Source: Planctomycetota bacterium (lineage in GTDB: Bacteria; Planctomycetota; UBA1135; GCA-002748355). From it: DNA of 49,060 bases. Numbering within the stretch: the first letter of the stretch is position 1; each line of letters starts with the position of its first letter. Shown here piece by piece: positions 28,478 through 37,368 of the stretch. The stretch covers positions 1 to 49,060 of the forward strand of contig DROQ01000254.1 in NCBI GenBank assembly GCA_011321845.1. Direction: 5' to 3'. Both the position numbers and the translations under genes were made by a program. The notes below the pieces were generated by a model. That model had not been told where the DNA came from, did no database searches, and was given only the letters and a program-made list of their open reading frames with translations.

Positions 28478-29797
28478 TTAGGCTTTTTTCTCCGCCTCTT
28501 TGCTATCGGTCCCTTTTTTATCGGTCATTGTCACGTTTTCTCTGAGGAAATTCCGGACCTTCCGGCTCATGAGTTCGAGGCGCAGTTCTCCGAAAAGGTT
28601 CCTGGTCTCGAACTCCTTCTGGACCTCGTCCAGGGAAACCTTGTTCTCGGAAGCGATGACCTGCAACTCGTTGCGGACGTCGGTCTCGGTGACGAAGAGC
28701 TTCTCCTTTTTCGCGATGGCTTCGATCAAAAAGAGGTTCCGAATGGTGCGCCTGGCGTCTGCCTCGGCCTCCTCGCGGGCCTCTTCCGCCTGAGCCTTGG
28801 CCTGCTCTTCGCTCGCTCCGTTTCGCTTCAGTTCTTCGATGAACTGCTTGAGACGACCCTCGGTCTCTTCCTCGATGATCTTGGAGGGAAGATCGAAGGG
28901 GTTCTCGGCGAAGAGCTGATCCAGCGCCTCCTCCTCGATCCGCCGTTTGTCGCGACGCTCCTTTTCCTCCGCCATCCGGGCTAGCAGCTCTTTTTTGAGG
29001 GCTTCCAGGTCCTCGAATTCATAGGCTTTGGCGAATTCGTCATCGATCTCCGGAGCCTGAAAACGGAGAGCCTCCAGGATTTTCATCTTGAGGGTGCCGG
29101 TTTTTCCTCGGGCTTCTTCTTTTTCGAAGTTCTCGGGGAAGGTGATGGGGAGTTCGATCTCGGCTCCCTTCTCCTGCCCAATGAGCTTGGCCTTGAACTC
29201 CTCGGGGTCGGTCCCCGCGACGGGGATCCCCGTGTGGATCTGCAGGCCCTCTCTCTCCAGAACGGTTTTTCCATCGAGGAGGAAGGTCTGGTCCACCTTG
29301 ACGAAGTCCCCCTCCTGGATCGGTTCGTCGATGGGGCCGAGTTTCCGCTTGGCTTGCGCCAGTTCCTGGAGACCGTTTTGGAGTTCCTCGTCCGTGACTT
29401 CGGCGGACATGGCCTCGATTTCGATCTCCTTCACCTTGCCCACTTTGACCTCGGGTTTGGTCTCCAGTTCGATCAAAAAGGTGAAGGGCTTGTCGAGGTC
29501 GAATTCTTCTTCGCCCAGCTCGACCTTGGGAGTGCCGATGACGTCCAGCTTTTGGGAGAGAACAGCCTCACGGAAACCCTTCTCCACCAGGTCTTCTCTC
29601 GCTTGGGCCTTGATGGCCTCTCCAAATTGTTTTTCGAGGACCTTCCTGGGGATCTTGCCAGGACGGAAGCCCTTCATCTGGTACTGCTTGTTCGCAGTCC
29701 GATAGAGTTCTTCGATATGGTTTTTGACCTCGTCCGCGGGGAGCGAGACATTCAGTTTTTTCCGGCAGGGACCGAGTTCTTCGACCTGGACTTCCAT
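28478..29797 (-). CDS. tig: Trigger factor (ribosome-associated chaperone)
   Basis: Binds ribosomal protein L23 at the exit tunnel and holds nascent chains; also a peptidyl-prolyl isomerase. The N-terminal ribosome-binding domain contains KGFRPGKIPRKVLEKQFG, the conserved signature. A PPIase domain (GDFVKVDQTFLLDGK, about 150-245) and a long helical C-terminal domain follow (DLPSKIIEEETEGRLKQFIE). 439 residues from MEVQVEELGP, with GGAG nine bases upstream; another ATG nine bases earlier sits directly on that GGAG and is less likely. First gene of the tig-clpP-clpX-rlmN cluster. Confidence 0.95.
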   Translation of the reverse strand: MEVQVEELGPCRKKLNVSLPADEVKNHIEELYRTANKQYQMKGFRPGKIPRKVLEKQFGEAIKAQAREDLVEKGFREAVLSQKLDVIGTPKVELGEEEFDLDKPFTFLIELETKPEVKVGKVKEIEIEAMSAEVTDEELQNGLQELAQAKRKLGPIDEPIQEGDFVKVDQTFLLDGKTVLEREGLQIHTGIPVAGTDPEEFKAKLIGQEKGAEIELPITFPENFEKEEARGKTGTLKMKILEALRFQAPEIDDEFAKAYEFEDLEALKKELLARMAEEKERRDKRRIEEEALDQLFAENPFDLPSKIIEEETEGRLKQFIEELKRNGASEEQAKAQAEEAREEAEADARRTIRNLFLIEAIAKKEKLFVTETDVRNELQVIASENKVSLDEVQKEFETRNLFGELRLELMSRKVRNFLRENVTMTDKKGTDSKEAEKKA

Positions 29798-29916
29798 CGT
29801 AAGCATCTCCAAAGGATCCCCAGGCGGAGAAGGGCGCAACGGTGGCCGGATTTCTCCCCTAGGGCGAAAATTCTGAGGGGAAATAGGGTAGAGCCTGGGA
29901 GGGGGGAGTCAACGGT

Positions 29917-31416
29917 CTAATTCCCGCGGAAAAAGCGCCTGAGACGACTGCTGCTCTTGAGGAAGGCCTCCAGTTCGGGGTGGTCCCTGCGGAACTGCTG
30001 GAGAGTCTCCCGGGAGAGGTCCCCCTCCTTGAGGTAACGCAGGATTCCTAGGGGTTTTCCCCGACGCATCTCGATCTCGGCGGCGAGGAGGAAGAGGGAG
30101 GAGTTGGCCTTGTTCCTGGAGTAGCGGAGTGCCTCTTTGGCGTCCTTGAGAGCCTCCGAATAGCGCCCGAAGGCGAGATAAGCCCTGGCCCGCTGGATGT
30201 AGCCGTAGGGGACCCTTCGGTTGCGGCGGATGAAACGGCCCAGCTCGGAAAGGACCTTTTTGACTCCGCTCTTGTTGCCGTGGCTCGCCATGGCCCGGGC
30301 GGCGAGGACCTTGGCGCCAGGATGGGAAAGCCAGCGCTCCAGGGCTTTGTCGAGGGCGAGCCTGGCTTTGCGATCGGGAGGGGAAAGGCGGGCGGCGAGG
30401 TCGAGAGCCTTGTCCAGGGCGGTCCGGGGCAGCTCCATCTCGAGGAGCAGGGTGAGGGCGCGAAGATGCTCGGGTTTCGGTTTCTCGGGGGCGACCTTGG
30501 CCAGGTACTCGAGAAGGAGTTCCTCCTTGGATCCGTCGGGGAGGCCGAGCCCCTTTTCGAAGACCTTCCCGAAGAGGGAGGGGGAGCCGATGGAGACGAG
30601 GGCGCGAAGGGCGAGGAGTCGCACCCTGGGGTCGCCATGGTCCAGGTAGGGCAGGAGGGTGGGGGCGAGCCTGGGGTCCCCAAGCTCGGCGTAGATGCTG
30701 ATGAGCCGTCTCAGCAGGCCGGGAGGCGCTTCCTTGAGCGTTTCCTGGAGCAGGGGCAGAACCCCCGGTGTCCTGGTCTTGGCGAAGATCTCGAGGGCAC
30801 GGACCCGGTCCCCGGGGTTCTTGGAGAGGAGGTGCCGGAGCAATGGGAGCCGGAAGAGGAGGGGGTTGCCCTGTTCGATGAGCCGGTAGGTATTGTTCTC
30901 CAGGCTTCCTTGTTTTCCCGGCTTCCGCAGAGTCTCGAAAAGGAAGGAAACCAGGTCCGGATCCTCCGTCCGAAGTTTGTCGAAGAGCCCGTCCAGGTAT
31001 TCCTGGTTCTGCCGGTAGGGGAGCTTGAGGTCCGAGAGGTAATTCTTCTCGAAGCCTGGGAAAAGCCGCGCCCTCTTCCGGGCGGCTTTTTCCCGTAGCT
31101 CGGCTAGGAGCTTCTGCCAGGGAGTCTTGACGCTATCCTGTTTCCCTTTGCCCGTGGCCGTCCCGCTGGGTTCCGTCCCGCTGGGTTTCCGAGGGGCGCG
31201 CTTCTGGGGGCCGGGTTTCTGGGGGCCGGGTCCCCCCCGCATGGCGGGCGCCTTTCCCAGCAGGAGAACGCAGGCCAGGGCAAGCCCCTGGACACCGAGG
31301 GATCGGATGCGGATTTTGGAAGAGAAACCCGGGGCCTCGGGGAACGAAGCTTTTGAGGGAAGGTCCGTTGAGGAAATGGCTGTCGAAGAAAGGTAAGAAA
31401 TGATCGTGCTCCACAT
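29917..31416 (-). CDS. HEAT-repeat protein, probably exported
   Basis: 499 residues. A hydrophobic stretch at about 40-57 (SLGVQGLALACVLLLG), then a Pro/Gly/Lys-rich linker with short internal repeats (GPQKPGPQK, SGTEPSGT). A helical body follows with HEAT-like units from about 190 to 400 (RVRALEIFAKTRTPGVLPLL, DPRLAPTLLPYLDHGDPRVR, LLALRALVSIGSPSLF). A TPR-like part (RARAYLAFGRYSEALKDAKE) leads to the basic end FRGN. No other start codon lies between the ATG used and the hydrophobic stretch, so the N-terminal 35 residues are uncertain. Function is unknown; a scaffold role is likely. Divergent from mnmG. Confidence 0.75.
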   Translation of the reverse strand: MWSTIISYLSSTAISSTDLPSKASFPEAPGFSSKIRIRSLGVQGLALACVLLLGKAPAMRGGPGPQKPGPQKRAPRKPSGTEPSGTATGKGKQDSVKTPWQKLLAELREKAARKRARLFPGFEKNYLSDLKLPYRQNQEYLDGLFDKLRTEDPDLVSFLFETLRKPGKQGSLENNTYRLIEQGNPLLFRLPLLRHLLSKNPGDRVRALEIFAKTRTPGVLPLLQETLKEAPPGLLRRLISIYAELGDPRLAPTLLPYLDHGDPRVRLLALRALVSIGSPSLFGKVFEKGLGLPDGSKEELLLEYLAKVAPEKPKPEHLRALTLLLEMELPRTALDKALDLAARLSPPDRKARLALDKALERWLSHPGAKVLAARAMASHGNKSGVKKVLSELGRFIRRNRRVPYGYIQRARAYLAFGRYSEALKDAKEALRYSRNKANSSLFLLAAEIEMRRGKPLGILRYLKEGDLSRETLQQFRRDHPELEAFLKSSSRLRRFFRGN

Positions 31417-31698
31417 GAAGACGCAGACCTGGAGAAGGAGCCAAGGGGCCGGACAGCGGGGAGCTTATGTCCTCTCCCTGGAGCCCCTCTCCTCCTCGTC
31501 GGGAGGAGCGGAACGCCGGGAGCCCTTAGGGGCCAAAGGCCCTATCATACGCCAGCCTTCCCCCCGGGTCCCGTCCGAAACCTTTTGGGTGCGGAGCAGG
31601 AACCCCCGCAGCATCCTCCGAATCCGAAAAACTTCGTTCCACATGCCCTCCTTTTTCGGGGTTTCCGCCCGCATTCTTGATGAGGAGGGCAGGGGGCG

Positions 31699-33561
31699 AT
31701 GAGGGCGGGGCGGGGAACCCGGCAAGCGGGGGACCGGGTGGGAGGCACCAGGGACTTCGATCTGGTTGTGATCGGGGGAGGACACGCGGGGGTCGAAGCC
31801 GGGCTGGCGGCTGCCCGGATGGGGGCCCGCGTGGGCCTGATCGTCCTGGAAAAGGCTTCCCTCGGGCGCATGAGCTGCAATCCGGCCATCGGTGGTGTGG
31901 GCAAGGGCCAGCTTGTCCGCGAGTTGGACGCCCTCGGGGGGGAGATGGGGCTCTGCGCCGACGAGGCGGGGATCCAGTTCCGCATTCTCAACGCTTCCAA
32001 GGGCCCCGCCGTGCGTTCCCCACGGGCCCAGTGCGACCGCGAGGTTTACAACCGAGCGATGGTCCGCCGCGTCCTGGCCCAAGAGGGCCTCAGCGTGATC
32101 GAGGCCGAGGCGCGTGAGATCCTGACCCGCCGGACTGCCGAGGGGCACTCGGTCCGGGGGGTCCGCCTGGCGGACGGAGAGACCCTGTCCTGTCCGGCGG
32201 TCGTGCTGACCACGGGGACCTTCCTTGGGGGGGTCTGCCACAGCGGGGAACAGGCCCATCCCGGGGGCCGCATCGGAGAGGGGGCCGCCAGCCACCTCTC
32301 CAGGAACCTGCTTGCGCTGGGCCTTCGCCTTGGGCGCCACAAAACCGGGACACCCCCCAGGCTGTCCGAGAAGAGCATCGACTTTTCCTCACTGACGGAG
32401 CAACCGGGAGACCCCATCCCCCGTCCCTTTTCCTTCCGCAGCCCTCCCCTCGACATCGCCCAGGTCTCCTGCTGGCTGACGGGGACCACTCCCCGGACCC
32501 ACGAGATCATCGCCCAGAACGCCCACCTCTCCTCCATGTTTGGAGGGGGGATCACCGGTCCGGGTCCCCGCTACTGCCCTTCGATCGAGGACAAGGTCCT
32601 CCGTTTCCAAGACCGTGACCGTCACCAGATTTTCCTCGAACCCGAAGGCCGGAGCAGCGGGCGGATCTACCCCAACGGGATCTCCACCAGCCTCCCGGTG
32701 GAGGTTCAGGAGCGTTTCCTCCACAGCATCCCGGGGCTGGAGGAGTGCGAGATTCTCCAGCCCGGTTACGCCGTCGAATACGACCACCTCGTCACCGACC
32801 AGCTCCGGGCCGACCTCTCCGTGCATGGTGTGGCAGGCCTCTTCGCGGCAGGCCAGATCAATGGAACCTCGGGTTACGAGGAAGCTGCCGCCCAGGGGCT
32901 GGTGGCAGGAGTCAACGCTCTTCTCTGGGTTCGGGGGGAGGAGCCCCTGATCCTTCCTCGCAGCTCCTCCTACATCGGGGTTCTGATCGACGACCTCTGC
33001 CGGGTCAACCCCGCCGAACCCTATCGCATGTTTACGAGCCGGGCCGAGCACCGAATGGCTCTTCGCCATGGAAGCGCGGACCTGCGCCTGACCTCGTACG
33101 CCCGGTCCCTGGGGCTGCTTGGAGAGGAGGACGAGCGGCGCGTGGAGACCAAGCGCCAGCGCATCCAAAAGGCCCTTCGCCTTCTTCGGACACGCAAGAA
33201 GGAAGGCAAGGAGTTGGCCGCCTACCTCAGGAGGCCTGGAGTTCGGGTCGCGGACTTGTTTTCCCTCTGTCCGGAGTTGCGTGAGCTGGAACTCGACCTC
33301 GAGGAGGAAGAGGAGGTCTACTCCGAGGTTCTCTACGAGACCTACCTCCAGCGGCAGCGAAAGCAAGTCGAGCGCTTCGAAAGCCTGGCGGGTTTTCGTT
33401 TTCCAAGCGACTGGGACTATATGAGCTTCGAAGGCCTCAAGACCGAAGCCCGCGAGATCCTGAACAAGCGACGGCCCCGCACTCTCGCCGAGGCCCGCGA
33501 CCTCCCTGGTGTGACTCCCGCGGACCTCTCCATTCTCCTGGTCGCCCTCGAACGGAGCTAG
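31699..33561 (+). CDS. mnmG: tRNA uridine-5-carboxymethylaminomethyl modification enzyme MnmG
   Basis: FAD protein that with MnmE forms (carboxymethyl)aminomethyl-uridine at the wobble position of tRNA. The FAD-binding site VVIGGGHAGVEAGLAAARMG starts near residue 23. SCNPAIGGVGKGQLVRE, GRHKTGTPPRL, QVSCWLTGTTP, GPRYCPSIEDKV, RIYPNGISTSLP, GTSGYEEAAAQGLVAG and FTSRAEHRMALRHGSADLRL are all family blocks. 620 residues, normal length. The ATG follows GAGGAGGGC. It ends ten bases before the convergent ruvA stop. Confidence 0.97.
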   Translation: MRAGRGTRQAGDRVGGTRDFDLVVIGGGHAGVEAGLAAARMGARVGLIVLEKASLGRMSCNPAIGGVGKGQLVRELDALGGEMGLCADEAGIQFRILNASKGPAVRSPRAQCDREVYNRAMVRRVLAQEGLSVIEAEAREILTRRTAEGHSVRGVRLADGETLSCPAVVLTTGTFLGGVCHSGEQAHPGGRIGEGAASHLSRNLLALGLRLGRHKTGTPPRLSEKSIDFSSLTEQPGDPIPRPFSFRSPPLDIAQVSCWLTGTTPRTHEIIAQNAHLSSMFGGGITGPGPRYCPSIEDKVLRFQDRDRHQIFLEPEGRSSGRIYPNGISTSLPVEVQERFLHSIPGLEECEILQPGYAVEYDHLVTDQLRADLSVHGVAGLFAAGQINGTSGYEEAAAQGLVAGVNALLWVRGEEPLILPRSSSYIGVLIDDLCRVNPAEPYRMFTSRAEHRMALRHGSADLRLTSYARSLGLLGEEDERRVETKRQRIQKALRLLRTRKKEGKELAAYLRRPGVRVADLFSLCPELRELELDLEEEEEVYSEVLYETYLQRQRKQVERFESLAGFRFPSDWDYMSFEGLKTEAREILNKRRPRTLAEARDLPGVTPADLSILLVALERS

Positions 33562-33571
33562 GGTTGAAGGC

Positions 33572-34195
33572 CTAGCCCTTGAGGGAGGCGCGGACGAGGG
33601 TCTCGAGGTCCGGGTCCTGGAGTTTTTTCGCCGTGGTTTCGACGCGCTTTTTGGATTCTTCGGCCGAAAATCCGAGAGATTCGAGCGCCGCCCGGGCGTC
33701 CCGCAGGAGGGGGGAAGGCCCACCCCCGGCCGTTTCGGAGAACGGTTCCCCCTCTCCCATTGCTTGGAGCCACTCGGCGGCCTTGTCCGTCGTCTCGAGC
33801 GCGAGCCGCTCGGCCGTCTTGGCCCCGATGCCTCGGATGGATTTGAGAAAGGGGATGTCCCGATCGCGCAGGGCCCGCAGCAGCGCCCGGGGTTGGTCGG
33901 AGGAGAGCAAGGCCAGGGCGAGGGAGGGTCCCACCCCGCTGACCTTGAGGAACATTCGGCAGAGTTCCCGCTCCTCCCGCGTGGCGAATCCCAGAAGCCG
34001 GGGCAAGTCGTCCTGGGAGACCGTCAGGACGAACACGCGGGCCGGAGCCCCGCTCCCCGCCTTCTCCTGGAGCCGGTCGAAGGTTCGGAGAGGGCAACGG
34101 CAACGGTAGGCCAGGCAGCCTCCTCCCGTTTCCACCCGGACCACGAGCTGGGCTTCGTCGATGCGCTCGAGAAGCCCCTCCAGGTAGTCGAACAT
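33572..34195 (-). CDS. ruvA: Holliday junction branch-migration protein RuvA
   Basis: Binds four-way DNA junctions and loads the RuvB motor. 207 residues. The N-terminal OB-fold domain (MFDYLEGLLERIDEAQLVV) is followed by a helix-hairpin-helix pair: FLKVSGVGPSLALALLS and FLKSIRGIGAKTAERLALE. The C-terminal RuvB-contacting helices are DARAALESLGFSAEESKKRV. Its ATG is one base after the stop of the upstream TPR/alpha-CTD gene, so the two are co-transcribed. ruvB and ruvC are not here. Confidence 0.95.
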   Translation of the reverse strand: MFDYLEGLLERIDEAQLVVRVETGGGCLAYRCRCPLRTFDRLQEKAGSGAPARVFVLTVSQDDLPRLLGFATREERELCRMFLKVSGVGPSLALALLSSDQPRALLRALRDRDIPFLKSIRGIGAKTAERLALETTDKAAEWLQAMGEGEPFSETAGGGPSPLLRDARAALESLGFSAEESKKRVETTAKKLQDPDLETLVRASLKG

Positions 34196-34196
34196 C

Positions 34197-35525
34197 TCAG
34201 CTGTTCAGGCTCAGCCCCAGGTCGTCGAGTTTGGTCCGGATCTCGTTGAGCGAGGTCTGGCCAAAATTGGGGCAGGACATCAGTTCCGCCTCGGTTTTGC
34301 GGCAGAGGTCTCCGATCGTTCGGATCTTGAACATCTCGATGATCCTTCGCGCGCGGACGGAGAGGTCCAGCTCGGCGATGGGGCGGTTCTTGGGGTCGTC
34401 GGGATTGCCCTCGACCAGCTCGATTCCAGGGGCGGGAGCCGAAGTGGACGGCGCCCAGGCCTGGTCGAAGTCCATCCCCAGCCGGAGGCCCTTGGCTCGC
34501 AGGATCTCCTGGATCTCCATGAGGGAAGTCTCGCCGAAGTTCTTGTAGGAGAGCAGCTCGTTCTCGGTTTTGGTGACCAGGTCGCCAAGGGTCCGGATCC
34601 CCATTTTGGAAAGGCAGTTCCGGCTGCGCACCGAAAGCTCGAAGTCGGTGATCGGGGTCCGAAGGATCTTGTTCCGCTTGTCGTCGCGTTTGACCTGGTC
34701 CTCGTCGTAAGACATGTTCCGGGAGGCCTCGGCGTCCTCGAGGAACATCCGGGCACGGGGGTGGTTGGGGTTGACGTCGAGGACGGCTTGGAAGCAGCGG
34801 CTCGCTTTGCCGAACTCGCCCTGGTCCTCGAAGAGCAACCCGAGGTTGATCAGGACCGCGAGGTTGGCGGGGCCGCGGTGGAGGATGGCTTCATACAGCT
34901 CGATGGCTTTTTCGTCCTCCCCCTTGGAGTCGAGCAGACGCGCCAGCCGGAAGGTCGCTTCGGTCAAGCTCGGATCCATGTCCCTGGCTTCCTTGAAGAG
35001 ATCCAGAGCTTCGTCGATGCGCAGCTCCCGCTCCAGGAGCCATCCCTTGATATAGGGGACCCAGCCGCTGCCTTCGAGGAGTCCGGGCTTGTCGACAAAG
35101 GCCTTGATCTTGGTCAGGGCGTCCTCGTCTCCCGTTTCGGCCTTGCGGAGCCAGGCTTGCAGGAGAGTCCCCGCTTCGTCCGGGGTCTTGGGATCCTGGA
35201 AATGCTCGATGGACCAGTCGGGGTTTCCGACCGAATTCTGTGCCCGTCCGATGACGGGAGCCACTCCGGGCTGATCCAGGAATCCTTCGAGGTAGGAGAT
35301 GGCCTTGGGGTAGTCCCCGAGGACGTAGGCACCGAGTCCGGCGGGGATGGAAGGCTCGTTCTGCTCCGTCATCCACTGCTTGACCACGCCTCGAAGCGAG
35401 GGCTGCGCAAAAACCAGCCGGCGGATCCCAAAGAGATGCGCGAGGTCCCATGGGCTCTGCTTGAGGAGGGCGATGGGATCGGGGGTACTTGGGCTCTGAA
35501 CCTGTGCGGTTTCCTCTTGATTCAT
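34197..35525 (-). CDS. TPR protein with two tandem RNA polymerase alpha-CTD domains
   Basis: 442 residues from MNQEETAQ, with AGGGATT upstream. Helical N-terminal half with TPR units from about 140 to 280 (WLLERELRIDEALDLFKEAR, GEDEKAIELYEAILHRGPAN, GEFGKASRCFQAVLDVNPNH). Two alpha-CTD copies follow: about 290-350 (FELSVRSRNCLSKMGIRTLG, NFGETSLMEIQEIL) and 375-442 (ELDLSVRARRIIEMFKIRTI, NFGQTSLNEIRTKLDDLGLS). These follow the alpha-CTD pattern LTVRSxNCLK and NLGKKSLxEIKxxL. In RNA polymerase that domain binds UP-element DNA and activators. There is no alpha N-terminal domain, so this is not RpoA. A DNA- or polymerase-binding role is inferred. Co-transcribed with ruvA. Confidence 0.88.
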   Translation of the reverse strand: MNQEETAQVQSPSTPDPIALLKQSPWDLAHLFGIRRLVFAQPSLRGVVKQWMTEQNEPSIPAGLGAYVLGDYPKAISYLEGFLDQPGVAPVIGRAQNSVGNPDWSIEHFQDPKTPDEAGTLLQAWLRKAETGDEDALTKIKAFVDKPGLLEGSGWVPYIKGWLLERELRIDEALDLFKEARDMDPSLTEATFRLARLLDSKGEDEKAIELYEAILHRGPANLAVLINLGLLFEDQGEFGKASRCFQAVLDVNPNHPRARMFLEDAEASRNMSYDEDQVKRDDKRNKILRTPITDFELSVRSRNCLSKMGIRTLGDLVTKTENELLSYKNFGETSLMEIQEILRAKGLRLGMDFDQAWAPSTSAPAPGIELVEGNPDDPKNRPIAELDLSVRARRIIEMFKIRTIGDLCRKTEAELMSCPNFGQTSLNEIRTKLDDLGLSLNS

Positions 35526-35666
35526 TCGTGAATCCCTAAAATAAGAATCGTTTCGGATGGCCGCCTTGTGGCTGCCATGTGTGGCTGTGGAGAAAAGCCG
35601 CGAGAGTATATAGACAGGACCCCCGCGCTGCAAATTTCCAAGCGGCCGGGGATGCCGTATCGGGGG

Positions 35667-37211
35667 TCAATGCGCGGACCCGCGGAGGAGGAGGGCGTCC
35701 AGGTTCTTCTCGAGGGCTTCCTCCCCCACGAGTTGGCGGGGGGGGCAGCTGGACTCCCAGCCCCGCTCGCTCCACTCGAGAAGGTGGAGAAAGCCTCCAT
35801 CGCTCTCCCCGGGGAGGCCTTCGAGCAACACCCGCCGGTTCAGGTCGGGAGCCCAGAAACTCGTTCCGGTGGGGATTCCCTGGGGGGGGAGGACCTTGAA
35901 AAGGAGTTCGCTCAGGCGCTCCTCGGGAGCGGGGGCCTGGTTCTCAAGAAACTCGGGGGCCGAAAATCTACCCTGCCCCAGGAGCTTGAGATGCTCCTGG
36001 AGGACCCGCCGCAGTTCGTCGGCATCCCCGGTGGGGAAGATGGCCCCGTTCTTTCCCGGGTCGATCCAGGGGGTGATCTCGGAGTCGTCCGCCGCAACCA
36101 CCGGAATGCCACGCTCCATCATTCTCCTCGGGATCTCCAGAGTGGGGTCTCCAAAGGATTCGGGACAGACCAGGAGATCGATCTCCTCGGCGATCTTGTC
36201 CCAGGCGCTCGGACCTTGGGGATCTTCTTCTCCGGGAGCGAGGGGGAGGGGACCCAGGTAGGCGAAGTCCAGCTTGGGCCGAAGCAGGGAGAAAACATCC
36301 CCCGGAAAACGCAGGTCTCCGAAATAGGAGCAAGCCGAGCCCCAGATACGGAGGGCGGCCTGGTCTGGGGGCAACCCCAAGAAGGCCTTGATCAGGATGT
36401 CCAGGCCCCCCGTGGGGTCCAAGTCTCCAAGGAAGCCGATGCGGGGAACGCGCTCCCCCGCGGGTCTCTCCCGGGGTTCCGATGGGAACTCGGGAGGCCG
36501 GAAATGGAGGGGGGCGATCCTGCTCCTGTGCAGGCCCTGGGACTGGAGTATTCGCCCCACCCTCTGGCTGGGGGTCAGGATGATCTCGCAGCGCATCATC
36601 TCTTCGAGGCTCCGCTGCTGCAGGCTGATGGTCATGGCGGTCTTGCCTGGGACCTCTTCGCCGAAAAAGCCCTTGGTGGGGAAACAACCGGGGTTCAAGC
36701 GCTGCTTCCAAGTCTCGCCGATGCAGGCCGCGCAGGAGGCCTCCTGGATGGACTGGCAGCGCTTCCGCTCTCGGTTCACCAGTTTGCGCCGCGGGCAGAG
36801 CGGCCAGGCGTCGGCCAGGAGGAGGATGGTGGGGATCCCCACCTCGGAGAGAAGCTTGGGGAGGATGAGGGGGAAGCCCTGCCAGCGATGGATGATGGCG
36901 GCCTGGATGTTCTCCTTGGTCCGCTTTTCGAGCAGAAAGCGTTTCAACTCGATCTCTTCGGTCCTGGCCCGGAACAGGCTCGTAAAGTCCTGCTTGGTGA
37001 CCGAGGCCTTGCCAAGGAAATACCCTTCCATGGATTTGTGCCGGAAGGGTTGGACCAGCTCTCTCGCGTCCTTGCCAAGCTTCTTCGGGGCGATGGGGAC
37101 GGGATCCCAGCCCCGCTCCCGGAGCCTTGCGGCGAGATCCCAGAACCATTCCCCCCAGGGATCGAAATCCCTGCGGGTGGATCCGAAAAGCAGAACTTTG
37201 GGGGGATTCAT
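35667..37211 (-). CDS. Glycosyltransferase family 4-like protein
   Basis: 514 residues with two Rossmann-type halves. The N-terminal half has VLLFGSTRRDFDPWGEWFWD, IIHRWQGFPLILPKLL, TILLLADAWPLCPRR and a Cys-rich segment (RCQSIQEASCAACIG) seen in some GT4 enzymes. The C-terminal half has PRIGFLGDLDPTGGLDILIK, EIDLLVCPESFGDPTLEIPR (the acceptor and nucleotide-sugar Glu motif region) and GIPVVAADDSEITPWIDPGK. It transfers a sugar from a nucleotide sugar, probably to a surface glycan. The acceptor cannot be read from the sequence. Preceded by AAGG. Divergent from a secreted propeller gene. Confidence 0.85.
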   Translation of the reverse strand: MNPPKVLLFGSTRRDFDPWGEWFWDLAARLRERGWDPVPIAPKKLGKDARELVQPFRHKSMEGYFLGKASVTKQDFTSLFRARTEEIELKRFLLEKRTKENIQAAIIHRWQGFPLILPKLLSEVGIPTILLLADAWPLCPRRKLVNRERKRCQSIQEASCAACIGETWKQRLNPGCFPTKGFFGEEVPGKTAMTISLQQRSLEEMMRCEIILTPSQRVGRILQSQGLHRSRIAPLHFRPPEFPSEPRERPAGERVPRIGFLGDLDPTGGLDILIKAFLGLPPDQAALRIWGSACSYFGDLRFPGDVFSLLRPKLDFAYLGPLPLAPGEEDPQGPSAWDKIAEEIDLLVCPESFGDPTLEIPRRMMERGIPVVAADDSEITPWIDPGKNGAIFPTGDADELRRVLQEHLKLLGQGRFSAPEFLENQAPAPEERLSELLFKVLPPQGIPTGTSFWAPDLNRRVLLEGLPGESDGGFLHLLEWSERGWESSCPPRQLVGEEALEKNLDALLLRGSAH

Positions 37212-37236
37212 CGGGACCTTGTCTGAGGGAATCCCT

Positions 37237-37254
37237 CGTCACCCAGGGGTGACG
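37237..37254. promoter_or_regulatory. 18-bp palindrome, operator candidate
   Basis: cgtcaccc-ag-gggtgacg has perfect 8-bp arms with a two-base centre. It lies in the 157-base gap between the divergent glycosyltransferase and propeller genes, 25 bases before the glycosyltransferase ATG. The short spacing suits a dimeric repressor site more than a terminator. Confidence 0.5.
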
Positions 37255-37368
37255 GAGAGGGGGGAGCAGGAACGATACGGGGATTGGGGGGCCATTTTCC
37301 TCCTTTTTTCGGGCTGGGCAAGCGATTTGCATTAGGGTGGCTCTTGCGAGTATGAATAGAGGGAAGCG

